Shown here one piece after another: positions 25,901 to 34,400 of a stretch of 64,000 nt of DNA. Within the stretch, counting starts at the first letter, position 1. Each line of letters starts with the position of its first letter. Both the position numbers and the translations under genes were made by a program. Location: NCBI GenBank assembly GCA_964504445.1, contig CAZDEO010000016.1, positions 13,681-77,680 on the forward strand. Reading direction: 5' to 3'. Origin of the DNA: JACSRF01 sp964504445. GTDB lineage: Bacteria; Chloroflexota; Anaerolineae; Promineifilales; Promineifilaceae. The notes beneath the pieces were generated by a model. The model made no database searches, had not been told where the DNA came from, and saw nothing but the letters and a program-made list of their open reading frames with translations.

Positions 25901-26400
25901 ACTTTCTGGGCGGCTACCAGCAAGCAGAGCTTTACAGTTTTACGCTGCAAGGCGACCCCGCCATGCAGCTCTTCCGTCCTGACCTGAGCCTGGAGATAAG
26001 TGCTAGACCACGCAGTGTTACACCTGGGGAAGTTATTACCTTCAATCTGGAAATTCAAAATCAGGCTCTCTACCCCACCTTCCCCACGCTCACCAGCACC
26101 TTGCCGGCAGGTCTGGAATTTGGCGGTGTAACAGCCACAGCCAGCATTAGTGAAAATGTCGACGCTGACACCGGGCTGATTATTGTCGATGTGGTATCAT
26201 CAGTACCTGAAAACGAAGCTGTTACTGTCACTATTACTGCCACGGTGAGCGGCAATGCCGTGGCCGGTTCGGTCATCTTTCAGTCTGCTGTAGACAGTCC
26301 TGGGCTAGACTTGAATCTGGAAAATAATGAGGATCAGGCAACGGTTACTATTTTTATTGAAATAAAGAGGGTTTTTTTACCGGCAATTTTGCGAAACTAA
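22963..26400 (+). CDS. secreted C25 (gingipain-type) cysteine peptidase, large
   Basis: 1145 residues with a signal peptide (about 1-35). A long N-terminal beta-rich region precedes the C25 domain (about 640-1010). The catalytic dyad is present: His871 in N-Y-R-G-H-G-S and Cys909 in S-A-D-C-L-D-G. A DUF11-like domain follows (about 1015-1130: P-G-E-V-I-T-F-N-L-E-I-Q-N), and the protein ends V-F-L-P-A-I-L-R-N. C25 includes gingipains and the PorU sortase of the type IX system. No other type IX gene is seen here, so a surface-processing role is inference. TGGAGA precedes the ATG. A second C25 gene lies 1.1 kb downstream. Confidence 0.87.
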   Translation: MMKKVALISSVLVSFLSLFTLIPWLNMIDAPVNAATPLTAVSSAHTEITATTAQGLTFTLLTPPATTSAAGRLDIAGLEQRIQESGAPDLPVYATYIALPPQAEAVVSVVATQVTETATPPLRPVATFAVSLPAGSHDFFDTQAATAVREQLNQPLYQPDSTLYAQNTPYPNTLYTLSKPMYYRDLRLVKLTLHPVRYNPVVGLLSQAGQLQVSVSFIGGDVSQGYAGNGRDHRELSPPILNYHQAQNWRHLPPNLLETTVTTLPVGQQTFKITINQDGIYEITGANLQTSGMNIASVNPSTLQMLHRGDPVAFQLIDDGDSVLDPTDKIRFYGWAFDGPRAEKQYLGDQNVYWLWANGHSTHVVTATNEVGQDYPLITTFPESITRDNPTTPEQTYYHYHTQTNLWELFPNEPDAWYMDWIVKSGSALITRTYPITLPHPAPTGPNAQVLVEITTFNNLLNYVGRVTLNNFPEFSGQKTLPRYWNDNITTTVPITTLQHMVNQVHYASLTNATLQEIVYINRATVDYTRQLVALNDELQFSMPTAGSHEFHVTDFNSNQAIVWDISNRLTPVALEMNGAISGTAPFTYQIGRTHGENAAFIATTAANLRQPTQITAYTPPSLNPAGGGAQWVAISHANFLTAAEELATHRADPTFTALSTHVVDIADVINQYGYGLAIPEAIHNYLAYAYGNWSIQPEYVLLLGDATYNPLNLNCFIHTRSCRPGFDAQEPNLLLTNLIFEDPYQGLIPSDHPFVTISGDDLIPDIAIGRIAASTLEEAENVISKIILYEQTQIDPAGWEQHSDIVFVADNADDGGDFCAENEIVANSIPSNFDMEHLCIIDPATDTENIRIAMREAITNGISLLNYRGHGSPWTWAGSPTLLDVRNDSYLVTWDNVNKPVVILSADCLDGYFTYAGIPGLGETILKMGLNRGTAAHWSSTGLGTTFEHTALMLSFYEGLFAQGHTAIGDAINYAKLLYFLGGYQQAELYSFTLQGDPAMQLFRPDLSLEISARPRSVTPGEVITFNLEIQNQALYPTFPTLTSTLPAGLEFGGVTATASISENVDADTGLIIVDVVSSVPENEAVTVTITATVSGNAVAGSVIFQSAVDSPGLDLNLENNEDQATVTIFIEIKRVFLPAILRN

Positions 26401-26413
26401 GCGGGGACTTACC

Positions 26414-27454
26414 ATGATGCGTGCAAGATGGCCTGATTGGCGGTGGCTGGCAACGGTTATAAGCCTCATTTTAGCGGGCCTGATTCATTTGAACTTACAG
26501 GCGCAAATTTTGCCCAGTAACGTCACGCTAGCGTACTTCGATGCCACGGCTATGGACAATGCGGTGCGGCTACAATGGGGTACAGATACGGAATTAGACT
26601 TGGCTGGTTTTTATCTGGAGCGCGGGCAAAATGGTGTCTTTATCCCGCTGAATGAGATCGGCATCATTCCTGGTGAAGGCGGCACAGTTTCTGGCGCAGA
26701 TTATGAGGTGATTGACGAAACGGCCGTCAATGGCAACATTTACGTCTACAAACTTTATGAAATCGAAACCAATGGCAACGAAATCGAACTGGCAGAGGAA
26801 ACCGTTTTCCTGAACGGGCCTACGGCTACCCCCATTGTCATTGGTAGCAATGACCCTACTAACACTCCCGTACCACAAAACACCAGCACCGCCTCACCCT
26901 CGTCTACGGCCACGGCAAGCCCTACCGCCACGCTCACCGTTACCCCCGCTGTGACCACCGGCAGTCGTTCAGCATCGCCCACGCCCAGCACCACCTCTAC
27001 TGTTGCTAATTCAACCCTCAACACACCTCCAGCGCCTACGTTTTCAGCCGCTACGCCCACCATTACTGATGACGTTTCCGGCACAACCGAAAACACGCCA
27101 AACACCATACCTGCCCCCACCGTTTCTACCCCAGATCCGGTTAGCCTGCCGCCCATGTCCGTCACTCCCGATAACCAGATCGCCGTCGATAGCGGTGTCA
27201 TCTTTGCCCAAGAAGGATACGATGCCCCTCAGGGCGAAGAAGCTTACACGCCGCCCCAAAACACCCCCATTCCCATCGGTAGCGATCGGCCAAACTTGAT
27301 GATGCCCACCCCCGCCACCTCTGTTCCTGCCACCCCGGCAGAAGCAGGACAAGGGCGGCTACTTCTTTGGGTTGGTTTCCTCCTGGCCCTCCTCATCTTT
27401 GGCAGCAGCATTGTCGGCTCCATCATCCTGTTTACCCGCAAACAAGTTCGCTAA
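26414..27454 (+). CDS. membrane-anchored Fn3-like protein with long Thr/Pro stalk
   Basis: 346 residues. N-terminal signal or anchor (about 12-31), a beta-rich domain (about 36-135) related to that of the 22122 protein, a Thr/Ser/Pro-rich stalk of about 170 residues, and a C-terminal membrane segment (about 315-340) ending R-K-Q-V-R. The layout suggests a domain held away from the membrane. It sits 13 bases after the first C25 gene and 51 bases before the second, so it is probably part of the same functional set. GGGGA lies before the ATG. Confidence 0.7.
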   Translation: MMRARWPDWRWLATVISLILAGLIHLNLQAQILPSNVTLAYFDATAMDNAVRLQWGTDTELDLAGFYLERGQNGVFIPLNEIGIIPGEGGTVSGADYEVIDETAVNGNIYVYKLYEIETNGNEIELAEETVFLNGPTATPIVIGSNDPTNTPVPQNTSTASPSSTATASPTATLTVTPAVTTGSRSASPTPSTTSTVANSTLNTPPAPTFSAATPTITDDVSGTTENTPNTIPAPTVSTPDPVSLPPMSVTPDNQIAVDSGVIFAQEGYDAPQGEEAYTPPQNTPIPIGSDRPNLMMPTPATSVPATPAEAGQGRLLLWVGFLLALLIFGSSIVGSIILFTRKQVR

Positions 27455-27505
27455 AAATCGAGGGGAATTTTGCGTTCATTACCATCCATTTCCCGCAGGT
27501 CAACA

Positions 27506-29593
27506 ATGCCCCATCCTTTGCACATACTGCTCACTCTTCTGCTAACCCTGCTCCTGCTGGGCTGCCGCCAACAAGACAACCTGCCAATCACCGGCGATGT
27601 TAGCAGTACGGCCGTGCAGTTGAACATTGCCCACCCTGGCGTTTATCAAGTTACTCTCCGCGATTTGCACACAGCGGGGCTGAAAATAGATAGCCTGGAC
27701 GCCACCAATCTCTCTCTAAGTACCGGCGGCACGGCCGTTCCCTACTACATATCCGGCGACCAGCTCATCTTCTACGGGCAGGCTCCCACCAGTCGCTACA
27801 CCGCCACCCGGCCCTACATCTTATCTCTGGGCGAAGCAGGGCAATTGATGACGACCACGGCCGTTACCCCCACCACCGCCGCCACCCTCACCCAACTTCC
27901 CCAAACCCTCCGCCTGGAGGAGAACCACGAGTACCTGGCCGAAGCTCGCCGCGGTGACGACAGCGATCTTTGGTTTTGGCAAAAAATTGACCTCCAACAA
28001 AAAGCCGAACTCTCCTTTAGCCTGCCCAGCCTCAGCAGCTCCAGCGCGGCGGTTGCCCGCCTACATCTATGGGGAATTTCCTACGACACGGCCGTTGAGG
28101 GAGATCACGATATTGATTTTGTCCTCAATGGACAGAATATCGCCACTATCGCTTGGGACGGGCAAACCTACCACACAGCAACCGTTAATATTCCCCCCAA
28201 TTTACTGAAAACGGGCAACAATAGTCTCACGCTGGACAATACGCCACCGGGCGCCGTTGTCGTAGACATCATGGCCCTCAACTGGCTTGAGCTGGACTAC
28301 ATGGCCCCGCCAACGGCCGTCAATGATCGCTTTACCTTTCACAACACAACCGGCAGCGTCACCCTGTCCGGCTTCAGCGGCCCGCCAACCCTGTTCGACA
28401 TCAGCGACCCGGCAGCCCCCCGCCTGCTCACCGGCTGGGAATGCGGCAGTCGCCAGGCCTGCCTGACGACCACACCAGAAATGCACATAGCCGCCATTGG
28501 TCCCTCCGGTTTCCACAAACCCCAAGAGATACGGCCGTTACGCACCAGCGACTGGGCCAACCCCACCCACCAGGCCGACCTGATCATCCTCACCACCGAC
28601 ACCCTGGCCTCCGGCCTCGACGCCCTCATCACCGCCCGCCAAGAGCAAGGGTTAACCGTCGCCCTCGTCCCCGTGGCCGAAATTTACGATGAATTTGGCT
28701 ATGGCGCTGCTACACCAGACAGCATTCTCGTCTTCTTGCAACACGCCTCCACCAACTGGCAAGATCCCAAGCCCCGCTACCTGCTCCTCGTGGGCGACGC
28801 CACCAGCGACTACCGCAACTACCTGGGCAACGCCCCGCAAAACATTATTCCACCCTTCATGATCCCTGTGGAATTTAGCGGCGAAACCGTCAGCGACGGC
28901 CGTCTCGTTGACATAGACGGCGACCTCAAACCCGACCTGGCCGTTGGCCGCTGGCCCGTAGACACAGTAGAAGACGTACAAAGCCTCGCCAGCCGCACCC
29001 TGGCCTACGAGCAAAGCCCCGCCGCCAGTCAGGCCCTCTTTGCCACCGACGGCACCGAAGCCCAGTTTGCCGATATAGCCAATCGCCTGGCTGCAAACAG
29101 CAACATCGCCAATATGACCCTGCTCAACGGGGCCACTGCCGGTGAAGTCATTGCCCAATGGAACCAGGGCGCCTGGCTCACCACCTACGTCGGCCACGGC
29201 AGCGTGCGCCGTTGGGGAAAAGAAGATGTCTTTAATCTGGAGGCCGTGCCCGATCTGCAAACCACCAGCCCCTCCTTCGTCATCCAACTAACCTGCCTCT
29301 CTGGCCTTTTTGCCCACCCCAACGAAGTCTCACTCACCGAAGAAATGATGCGCCACTCCCAGGGGCCAGTTCTGCACATTGCCGCCACCAGCCTCACCCT
29401 CTCCAGCAGCCAGGAAGTCTTTGCCACCAACCTGTTCCACAACCTGCAAGACCCAGCGTATACGCGGGTAGGCGATGCCGTGCTAGACGCCAAACGTGAA
29501 CTAGACGTTACCAATCGCGGGTTGCTGGAAATTAGCGACACCTTTACCCTCTTTGGCGACCCCAGCGCCCTCATCATGCGACCAACACCTTGA
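27506..29593 (+). CDS. C25-type peptidase lipoprotein
   Basis: 695 residues from the ATG at 27506; the frame extends to a TTG at 27470, but the ATG gives a clean lipoprotein signal with L-L-L-L-G-C (Cys about 20). The N-terminal half is beta-rich and the C25 domain occupies about 370-690. The catalytic His is about residue 564 (Y-V-G-H-G-S) and the Cys about 597 (Q-L-T-C-L-S-G). It is shorter than the 22963 protein and lacks the DUF11 domain. The lipobox predicts attachment to the outer face of the membrane. Confidence 0.85.
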   Translation: MPHPLHILLTLLLTLLLLGCRQQDNLPITGDVSSTAVQLNIAHPGVYQVTLRDLHTAGLKIDSLDATNLSLSTGGTAVPYYISGDQLIFYGQAPTSRYTATRPYILSLGEAGQLMTTTAVTPTTAATLTQLPQTLRLEENHEYLAEARRGDDSDLWFWQKIDLQQKAELSFSLPSLSSSSAAVARLHLWGISYDTAVEGDHDIDFVLNGQNIATIAWDGQTYHTATVNIPPNLLKTGNNSLTLDNTPPGAVVVDIMALNWLELDYMAPPTAVNDRFTFHNTTGSVTLSGFSGPPTLFDISDPAAPRLLTGWECGSRQACLTTTPEMHIAAIGPSGFHKPQEIRPLRTSDWANPTHQADLIILTTDTLASGLDALITARQEQGLTVALVPVAEIYDEFGYGAATPDSILVFLQHASTNWQDPKPRYLLLVGDATSDYRNYLGNAPQNIIPPFMIPVEFSGETVSDGRLVDIDGDLKPDLAVGRWPVDTVEDVQSLASRTLAYEQSPAASQALFATDGTEAQFADIANRLAANSNIANMTLLNGATAGEVIAQWNQGAWLTTYVGHGSVRRWGKEDVFNLEAVPDLQTTSPSFVIQLTCLSGLFAHPNEVSLTEEMMRHSQGPVLHIAATSLTLSSSQEVFATNLFHNLQDPAYTRVGDAVLDAKRELDVTNRGLLEISDTFTLFGDPSALIMRPTP

Positions 29594-29652
29594 CGCAAAC
29601 GCCGCATGGTTGTAAAAACACCCATTGTGCAACAAGGTAAGAGGGTAAGCGA

Positions 29653-30732
29653 TTGATCACCCACCAAAACGAAAAACGCCCTAACGGCCGTTCCACCAAA
29701 AAGATTATTTTCTCCTGGCTTAACCTTTTACTAGGTTTCGCCCTGATCCTCTGGGGAATCTGGTACATTGCCCAAGAAATTACCTACGCGCAAATTGTTG
29801 CCGCCCTGGCCGTCGCCAACTTCCCCCTCATGTTCTTGGCCCTGCTGCTAGTTGTGACCACCCAGGCCGCCAAAGCATGGCGCTGGCAGCTCCTTTTTTA
29901 CCCCAAAGAGACCGGGCTAACCCTAAAAGCCTCCTTTTGGGCCGTCATGCTGGGGCAGTTTGTCAACACCGTCATCTCTTTTTTACGCCTCGGCGAACTG
30001 GCTCGTGTTTACGCCCTTTACCAACAAACCAGAATCAGTAAAATTCGCGCCTTAGGCACATTGGTCCTGGAAAAAACTCTGGAACTCATTACTTTGGTAC
30101 TCACCGTGGTCTTGTTGCTCATTTTTGTCATTGTGCCCGACTTCGTGTCTAAACAAGGCCTGACCATCGGGTTGGCCGCCGGAACGGCCTTTTTTCTGCT
30201 TTATTTACTGGCTTACCAGACCCAATGGGTGATTGGCCTACTCAGTCGCCTGCTGCGCCTGTTGCCAGAGGCGGTGGCGGCACGCCTCCTGGGCTGGTCC
30301 GTCTCCGGCCTGGAAGGGTTGGCCGCGCTGCGCAGTAAACAAGCTCTGGTCCAGGTATTCAGCGCCTCCATTTTTATTGGCCTGCTCTCCATTGTCACCC
30401 CCTGGCTGCTCTTTCCAGCTTTGGGTTTACCTTATGGCCCGGTTGAGGCGGCGCTTATTCACGTTGGCTCTACCCTGGCCAGCGCGCTCCCGGTACCAAC
30501 GCCGGCGCGGCTGGGGGTTTTTGAAGCGGCCGTTATGTTTATGCTCAACCAGTTTGGCCTGGACAACACAGCCCTGGCTTTTAGTTACGCCATCCTCTTT
30601 CACTTCCTGATTGTGCTGCCGCAGGTGGTATTTGGGGCCATTGCGGCGTCGCGCACCAACTGGCATTGGCGGGCTTCGCACCCCACAGAAACGCCGCTGC
30701 CCCCTTCGCCTCACTCAAATAGTGTGCCATGA
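29653..30732 (+). CDS. lysylphosphatidylglycerol synthase-type (flippase-like) membrane protein
   Basis: 359 residues from a TTG start, with about eight membrane segments. The pattern A-K-A-W-R-W-Q-L-L, L-G-Q-F-V-N-T-V-I-S-F-L-R-L-G-E-L-A-R-V and the later P-T-P-A-R-L-G-V-F-E matches the UPF0104/LPG synthase transmembrane family (also called AglD-like or YbhN). Members lack the lysyl-transferase domain and are thought to move or handle lipid-linked intermediates. The stop overlaps the next start (ATGA), coupling it to the glycosyltransferase. Confidence 0.82.
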   Translation: MITHQNEKRPNGRSTKKIIFSWLNLLLGFALILWGIWYIAQEITYAQIVAALAVANFPLMFLALLLVVTTQAAKAWRWQLLFYPKETGLTLKASFWAVMLGQFVNTVISFLRLGELARVYALYQQTRISKIRALGTLVLEKTLELITLVLTVVLLLIFVIVPDFVSKQGLTIGLAAGTAFFLLYLLAYQTQWVIGLLSRLLRLLPEAVAARLLGWSVSGLEGLAALRSKQALVQVFSASIFIGLLSIVTPWLLFPALGLPYGPVEAALIHVGSTLASALPVPTPARLGVFEAAVMFMLNQFGLDNTALAFSYAILFHFLIVLPQVVFGAIAASRTNWHWRASHPTETPLPPSPHSNSVP

Positions 30733-31715
30733 TCTCCATCATTATTCCGGCGCATAATGCCGCTCGCACCATTATTGCCTGTTACACGGCTTTGCAGCAG
30801 CAAACGGCCGTGTCCGAACCCTTGGAAATCCTAATTATTGATGATGGTTCCACAGACGAAACCCGCCAACTAACCGAGGCTGCTGGCGCCACCGTCATTC
30901 ATCAACCCCGCCAAGGCCCCGCTGCGGCGCGGAACTGCGGCATTCGCGCCGCCCAGGGTGACATTGTGTGCTTCACCGATGCCGATTGCCTTCCCGCCTC
31001 CAACTGGGTGGCCGAAATCACGGCGCCGCTGCGCCAAAACCCCGAGATTTCCGCCTGTAAAGGCGCTTACTGCACCCAACAGCGCGAAATTCTGGCCCGT
31101 TTTGTGCAATTGGAATACGAAGATAAATACGATCGCCTGCGCGCCTTTCCCTACATCACCTTCATGGACTTTTATTCCGCAGCCTGCCGCCGCCAGGTGC
31201 TGCTAGAAAACCAGGGGTTCGACGAACGCTTCCCCAACTCCGAAGACCGCGAACTGTCTTACCGCCTGGCTGCCCGCGGCTACCAGATGGTCTTCCAGCC
31301 AACAGCCCTGGTTTGCCATGTCCACGCCAACAACCTCCCCAACTATTTCCGCAAAAAGGTAATGAATGGCTACTGGACGGCCCAGGCTGTACGCCATTTC
31401 CCGGAACGCACGGTGGAAGATTCTTACACTCCCCAAGTCATGAAGGTGCAAATTGGGTTAATGGCTTTGATGCTGGTAACGGCCGTTTTCAGCATCCTAT
31501 TTCCCCCGGCCTCGCTTCTCTTGGGGTTACTTTCCGCCATCTTTTTCCTCACAACATGGCCCTTCACAGTCAAAGCATGGCCCAAAGACAGGCTCGTAGC
31601 CGCCCTGTCTCCCTGCTTGCTTGCCGTGCGCGCCCTGGCCCTCGGCATTGGCTACATTTGGGGCATTTTGCGCCCCCTGGCCCATGAAACAAAGCGAGAG
31701 AACGTCAAAGATTAA
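30729..31715 (+). CDS. family 2 glycosyltransferase, membrane-associated
   Basis: 328 residues. GT-A fold with I-I-I-P-A-H-N-A at the start, I-I-D-D-G-S-T-D near 37, the metal-binding D-A-D in C-F-T-D-A-D-C near 80, and E-D-R-E-L-S-Y-R acting as the catalytic region near 170. Two or three hydrophobic segments lie at about 238-310. It likely transfers a sugar to a lipid or protein acceptor in the surface locus, with the overlapping flippase-like protein handling the product. Last gene of the locus. Confidence 0.9.
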   Translation: MISIIIPAHNAARTIIACYTALQQQTAVSEPLEILIIDDGSTDETRQLTEAAGATVIHQPRQGPAAARNCGIRAAQGDIVCFTDADCLPASNWVAEITAPLRQNPEISACKGAYCTQQREILARFVQLEYEDKYDRLRAFPYITFMDFYSAACRRQVLLENQGFDERFPNSEDRELSYRLAARGYQMVFQPTALVCHVHANNLPNYFRKKVMNGYWTAQAVRHFPERTVEDSYTPQVMKVQIGLMALMLVTAVFSILFPPASLLLGLLSAIFFLTTWPFTVKAWPKDRLVAALSPCLLAVRALALGIGYIWGILRPLAHETKRENVKD

Positions 31716-31826
31716 CGGCGGAAGCCTGAAAGCCTAACCCCCATCTCCATTCTCTACCCCTTAACCCAGTTCGTCAGAAATCCCAGGCACAATACGCCCA
31801 ATCGTCAACCGGCAAGCATACTTTCC

Positions 31827-32936
31827 ATGTATCAACGAATTGTAATCAAACTCGGCACTAGCGTTCTGACCGGCGGCACCCACCATTTTAACCGAGCACA
31901 CATGGTTGAACTGGCGCGGCAGTGTGCTAACCTGCACCAACAGGGCAAAGAAATCATTCTTTGCTCCTCCGGAGCCATTGCCGCCGGGCGAGAGCGATTA
32001 AACTTCCCCAGCCTGCCCTCCACCGTCACCAGCAAGCAAATGCTGGCAGCCGTTGGCCAAAGCCGCCTTATGCTCATGTGGGAACGCTTCTTTGAGATTT
32101 ACGCCCTGCACGTTGGCCAAATTTTGCTCACGCGCAGCGACGTGCAAAATCGCGGCCGGTTCCTCAATGCCCGTGACACCGTGCAAGCCTTGCTCCAACA
32201 TGGCATCATCCCCATTTTTAATGAAAATGATGCCGTCGCTACGGAAGAGATAAAAGTGGGTGACAATGATAATCTTTCTGCCATGGTTGCCGTTTTGGCA
32301 GGGGCAGATTTGCTGCTGCTGTTGACGGACCAGCCCGGGCTGTTTACGGCCGATCCGCGTACCAACCCCCATGCCGAGCTTATCCCAGAAGTGCAGACCA
32401 TTGATGAAACCTTGCATGCCCTGGCGGGAGGTAGCGTGACGGGGTTGGGAGTGGGCGGCATGACCACCAAACTACAAGCGGCTGACGCGGCCCGCCGCGC
32501 CGGGACCGATGTAGTCATCGCCGCCGGGCAGGCGCCTAATGTTATTTTGCGGGCAGCCAGCGGGGAAAAGATTGGCACGCGCTTCCCAGCCTTGGAAAAC
32601 CCGCTGGAAAACCGCAAGCGATGGATTTTTGCCGGGTCGAAGCCGGCCGGTAAACTGACGGTGGATGCCGGAGCACAGAAGGCGTTGGTTGATAACGGCC
32701 GTTCCCTCCTCCCCGCCGGCATCATCCAGGTTGACGGCATCTTTCAGCGCGGTGATACGGTAACCATCCACAATGAAAACGGCCGTGAACTGGCCCGGGG
32801 CATCACGCGCTACAGCAGCGCCGACCTGCACCGCATTGCTGGCCATCACTCCGACACCATTGCCGCAGAACTAGGCTATGCCTACGGTCCCGTAGCCGTC
32901 CACCGCAACGACATGATCATTGTCAATCGCCAATAG
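31827..32936 (+). CDS. proB: glutamate 5-kinase
   Basis: 369 residues. Amino-acid kinase domain (I-K-L-G-T-S-V-L-T-G-G, C-S-S-G-A-I-A-A-G, N-E-N-D-A-V, T-D-Q-P-G-L-F-T-A-D-P-R) and a C-terminal PUA domain (about 285-365). It makes glutamyl 5-phosphate, the first step of proline synthesis. The last codons (I-V-N-R-Q) lie in heptad repeat sequence. proA follows 75 bases later. Confidence 0.96.
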   Translation: MYQRIVIKLGTSVLTGGTHHFNRAHMVELARQCANLHQQGKEIILCSSGAIAAGRERLNFPSLPSTVTSKQMLAAVGQSRLMLMWERFFEIYALHVGQILLTRSDVQNRGRFLNARDTVQALLQHGIIPIFNENDAVATEEIKVGDNDNLSAMVAVLAGADLLLLLTDQPGLFTADPRTNPHAELIPEVQTIDETLHALAGGSVTGLGVGGMTTKLQAADAARRAGTDVVIAAGQAPNVILRAASGEKIGTRFPALENPLENRKRWIFAGSKPAGKLTVDAGAQKALVDNGRSLLPAGIIQVDGIFQRGDTVTIHNENGRELARGITRYSSADLHRIAGHHSDTIAAELGYAYGPVAVHRNDMIIVNRQ

Positions 32937-32997
32937 CTAATCGTCACTATTCCACAGTCTCTCATTGACAATTGGCTATTGACCATTGACCATTCTT
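32920..32997. repeat. heptanucleotide repeats between proB and proA
   Basis: About eleven degenerate units such as TTGTCAA, TCGCCAA, TAGCTAA, CAATTGG, CTATTGA, CCATTGA run from the last codons of proB to just before the proA ribosome site. Confidence 0.75.
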
Positions 32998-33011
32998 GAA
33001 AGGAGAGCGTC

Positions 33012-34283
33012 ATGACCAATCTAACCACCATGGGCCAGGCCGCCAAAGCCGCCAGCCACCAGCTTGCCGTCTTGTCTACCGCCCGCAAAAATGAGGCTTT
33101 GTGGGCCATTGCCGCCGAAATTGAGGCCCAACAAGAAGCTATTCTGGCCCAAAACGCCCAAGACATTGCCGACGGCCGTGCCCAAGGGTTAAGCGAGGCC
33201 CTGCTCGACCGCCTGCTGCTAAACCCTGACCGGGTAGCCGCCCTGGCCGCCGACACCCGCAAAGTGGCCGCCCTACCCGACCCCGTAGGTAGCGAAATCG
33301 AAAGCCGCATGCTGCCCAACGGCATGCGCCTCAGCCGCCGCCGTATTCCCATTGGCGTCCTCGGCGTCATCTACGAAGCCCGCCCCAACGTCACCATCGA
33401 CATTGCCACCCTCAGCCTGAAAGCGGGCAACGCCACCATTTTGCGCGGCGGCAGCGAAACCCTGCGCAGCAATTTAGCCCTGGTGCAGGTCATTCAGGCG
33501 GCGCTGCAAAAGGTGGACCTGCCTGCTGCCAGCATCCAATACATCAACAACCCAGATCGCGCTCTGGTCGCTGAACTGCTGCGGTTAGACAAATACGTAG
33601 ACATGATTATCCCGCGGGGCGGCGCCGGACTGCACAAATTGTGCAAAGAGCAAAGCACCATCCCCGTCATTACCGGCGGCATTGGCATTTGTCATCTCTT
33701 TGTGGACGAGAGCGCCGACCTGGAACGGGCGGTAGACATTGTAGAAAACAGTAAAGTGCAGCGCCCCAGCGTGTGCAATGCGTTGGATACGCTGCTAGTC
33801 CACCCCAGGGTAGCGGAACCGTTTCTGCCCATGATGGCCCAACGCATGGCGGAACGCGGCGTAGAATTGCGCGCCACTAGCGAAGCCTATGACCTGCTGG
33901 CGCAATCCAGCGATTCCCATAATGCTCGCGTTGTGCCGGCCGGTCCTCACGATTTTGACCAGGAATGGCTGTCCCTGGTTTTGGGTGTTCACCTGGTAGC
34001 CGACGTAGACGAGGCCATTGCCTTCATTCAACAGCACACCACCGAACACACAGAAAGCATCCTCACCAACAATTGGGCCAATGCCACCAAATTTGTAAAT
34101 GCTCTCAGCTCGTCGGCGGTCTTTGTAAACGCCAGCACGCGCTTTAACGACGGCGGGCAGTTTGGCTTGGGAGCCGAGGTGGCGGTAAGTACGCAGAAGC
34201 TGCATGCCCGCGGTCCCATGGGTCTGGAGGAGCTGACGACGTACAAGTGGATTGGCTATGGGGATGGGCATATACGGCCGTAA
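33012..34283 (+). CDS. proA: gamma-glutamyl phosphate reductase
   Basis: 423 residues of the aldehyde dehydrogenase-like ProA family. The catalytic Cys is in Q-R-P-S-V-C-N-A-L-D-T near residue 256; G-V-I-Y-E-A-R-P-N-V-T and F-V-N-A-S-T-R-F-N-D-G-G-Q-F-G-L-G-A-E are diagnostic. It reduces glutamyl 5-phosphate to the semialdehyde with NADPH. AAAGGAGAG precedes the ATG. The stop merges with a heptad repeat element. Confidence 0.96.
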   Translation: MTNLTTMGQAAKAASHQLAVLSTARKNEALWAIAAEIEAQQEAILAQNAQDIADGRAQGLSEALLDRLLLNPDRVAALAADTRKVAALPDPVGSEIESRMLPNGMRLSRRRIPIGVLGVIYEARPNVTIDIATLSLKAGNATILRGGSETLRSNLALVQVIQAALQKVDLPAASIQYINNPDRALVAELLRLDKYVDMIIPRGGAGLHKLCKEQSTIPVITGGIGICHLFVDESADLERAVDIVENSKVQRPSVCNALDTLLVHPRVAEPFLPMMAQRMAERGVELRATSEAYDLLAQSSDSHNARVVPAGPHDFDQEWLSLVLGVHLVADVDEAIAFIQQHTTEHTESILTNNWANATKFVNALSSSAVFVNASTRFNDGGQFGLGAEVAVSTQKLHARGPMGLEELTTYKWIGYGDGHIRP

Positions 34284-34400
34284 TGAATAATGAACAACAA
34301 ATTGCGAATTGTAAATGCCTGTATGCCCCCTAAGCAAACAAGACAACCGCCCTATTTCTCAATTCGTCATTCATTATTCACAATTCATTATTCTTGACTC
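34282..34400. repeat. repeat element with inverted heptanucleotide arms
   Basis: The left arm has TAATGAA, TAATGAA, CAACAAA, TTGCGAA, TTGTAAA (34282-34316). The right arm has the complementary type CTCAATT, CGTCATT, CATTATT, CACAATT, CATTATT, CTTGACT (34359-34400). The core is about 42 bases. The arms could fold into an imperfect hairpin. The TTG start of the next gene lies in the right arm. Confidence 0.75.

Noticed and set aside
22963..29593. Type IX secretion locus
   Set aside because: Only C25 peptidases are present. No PorV, SprA, GldK-N or C-terminal T9SS domain was seen.
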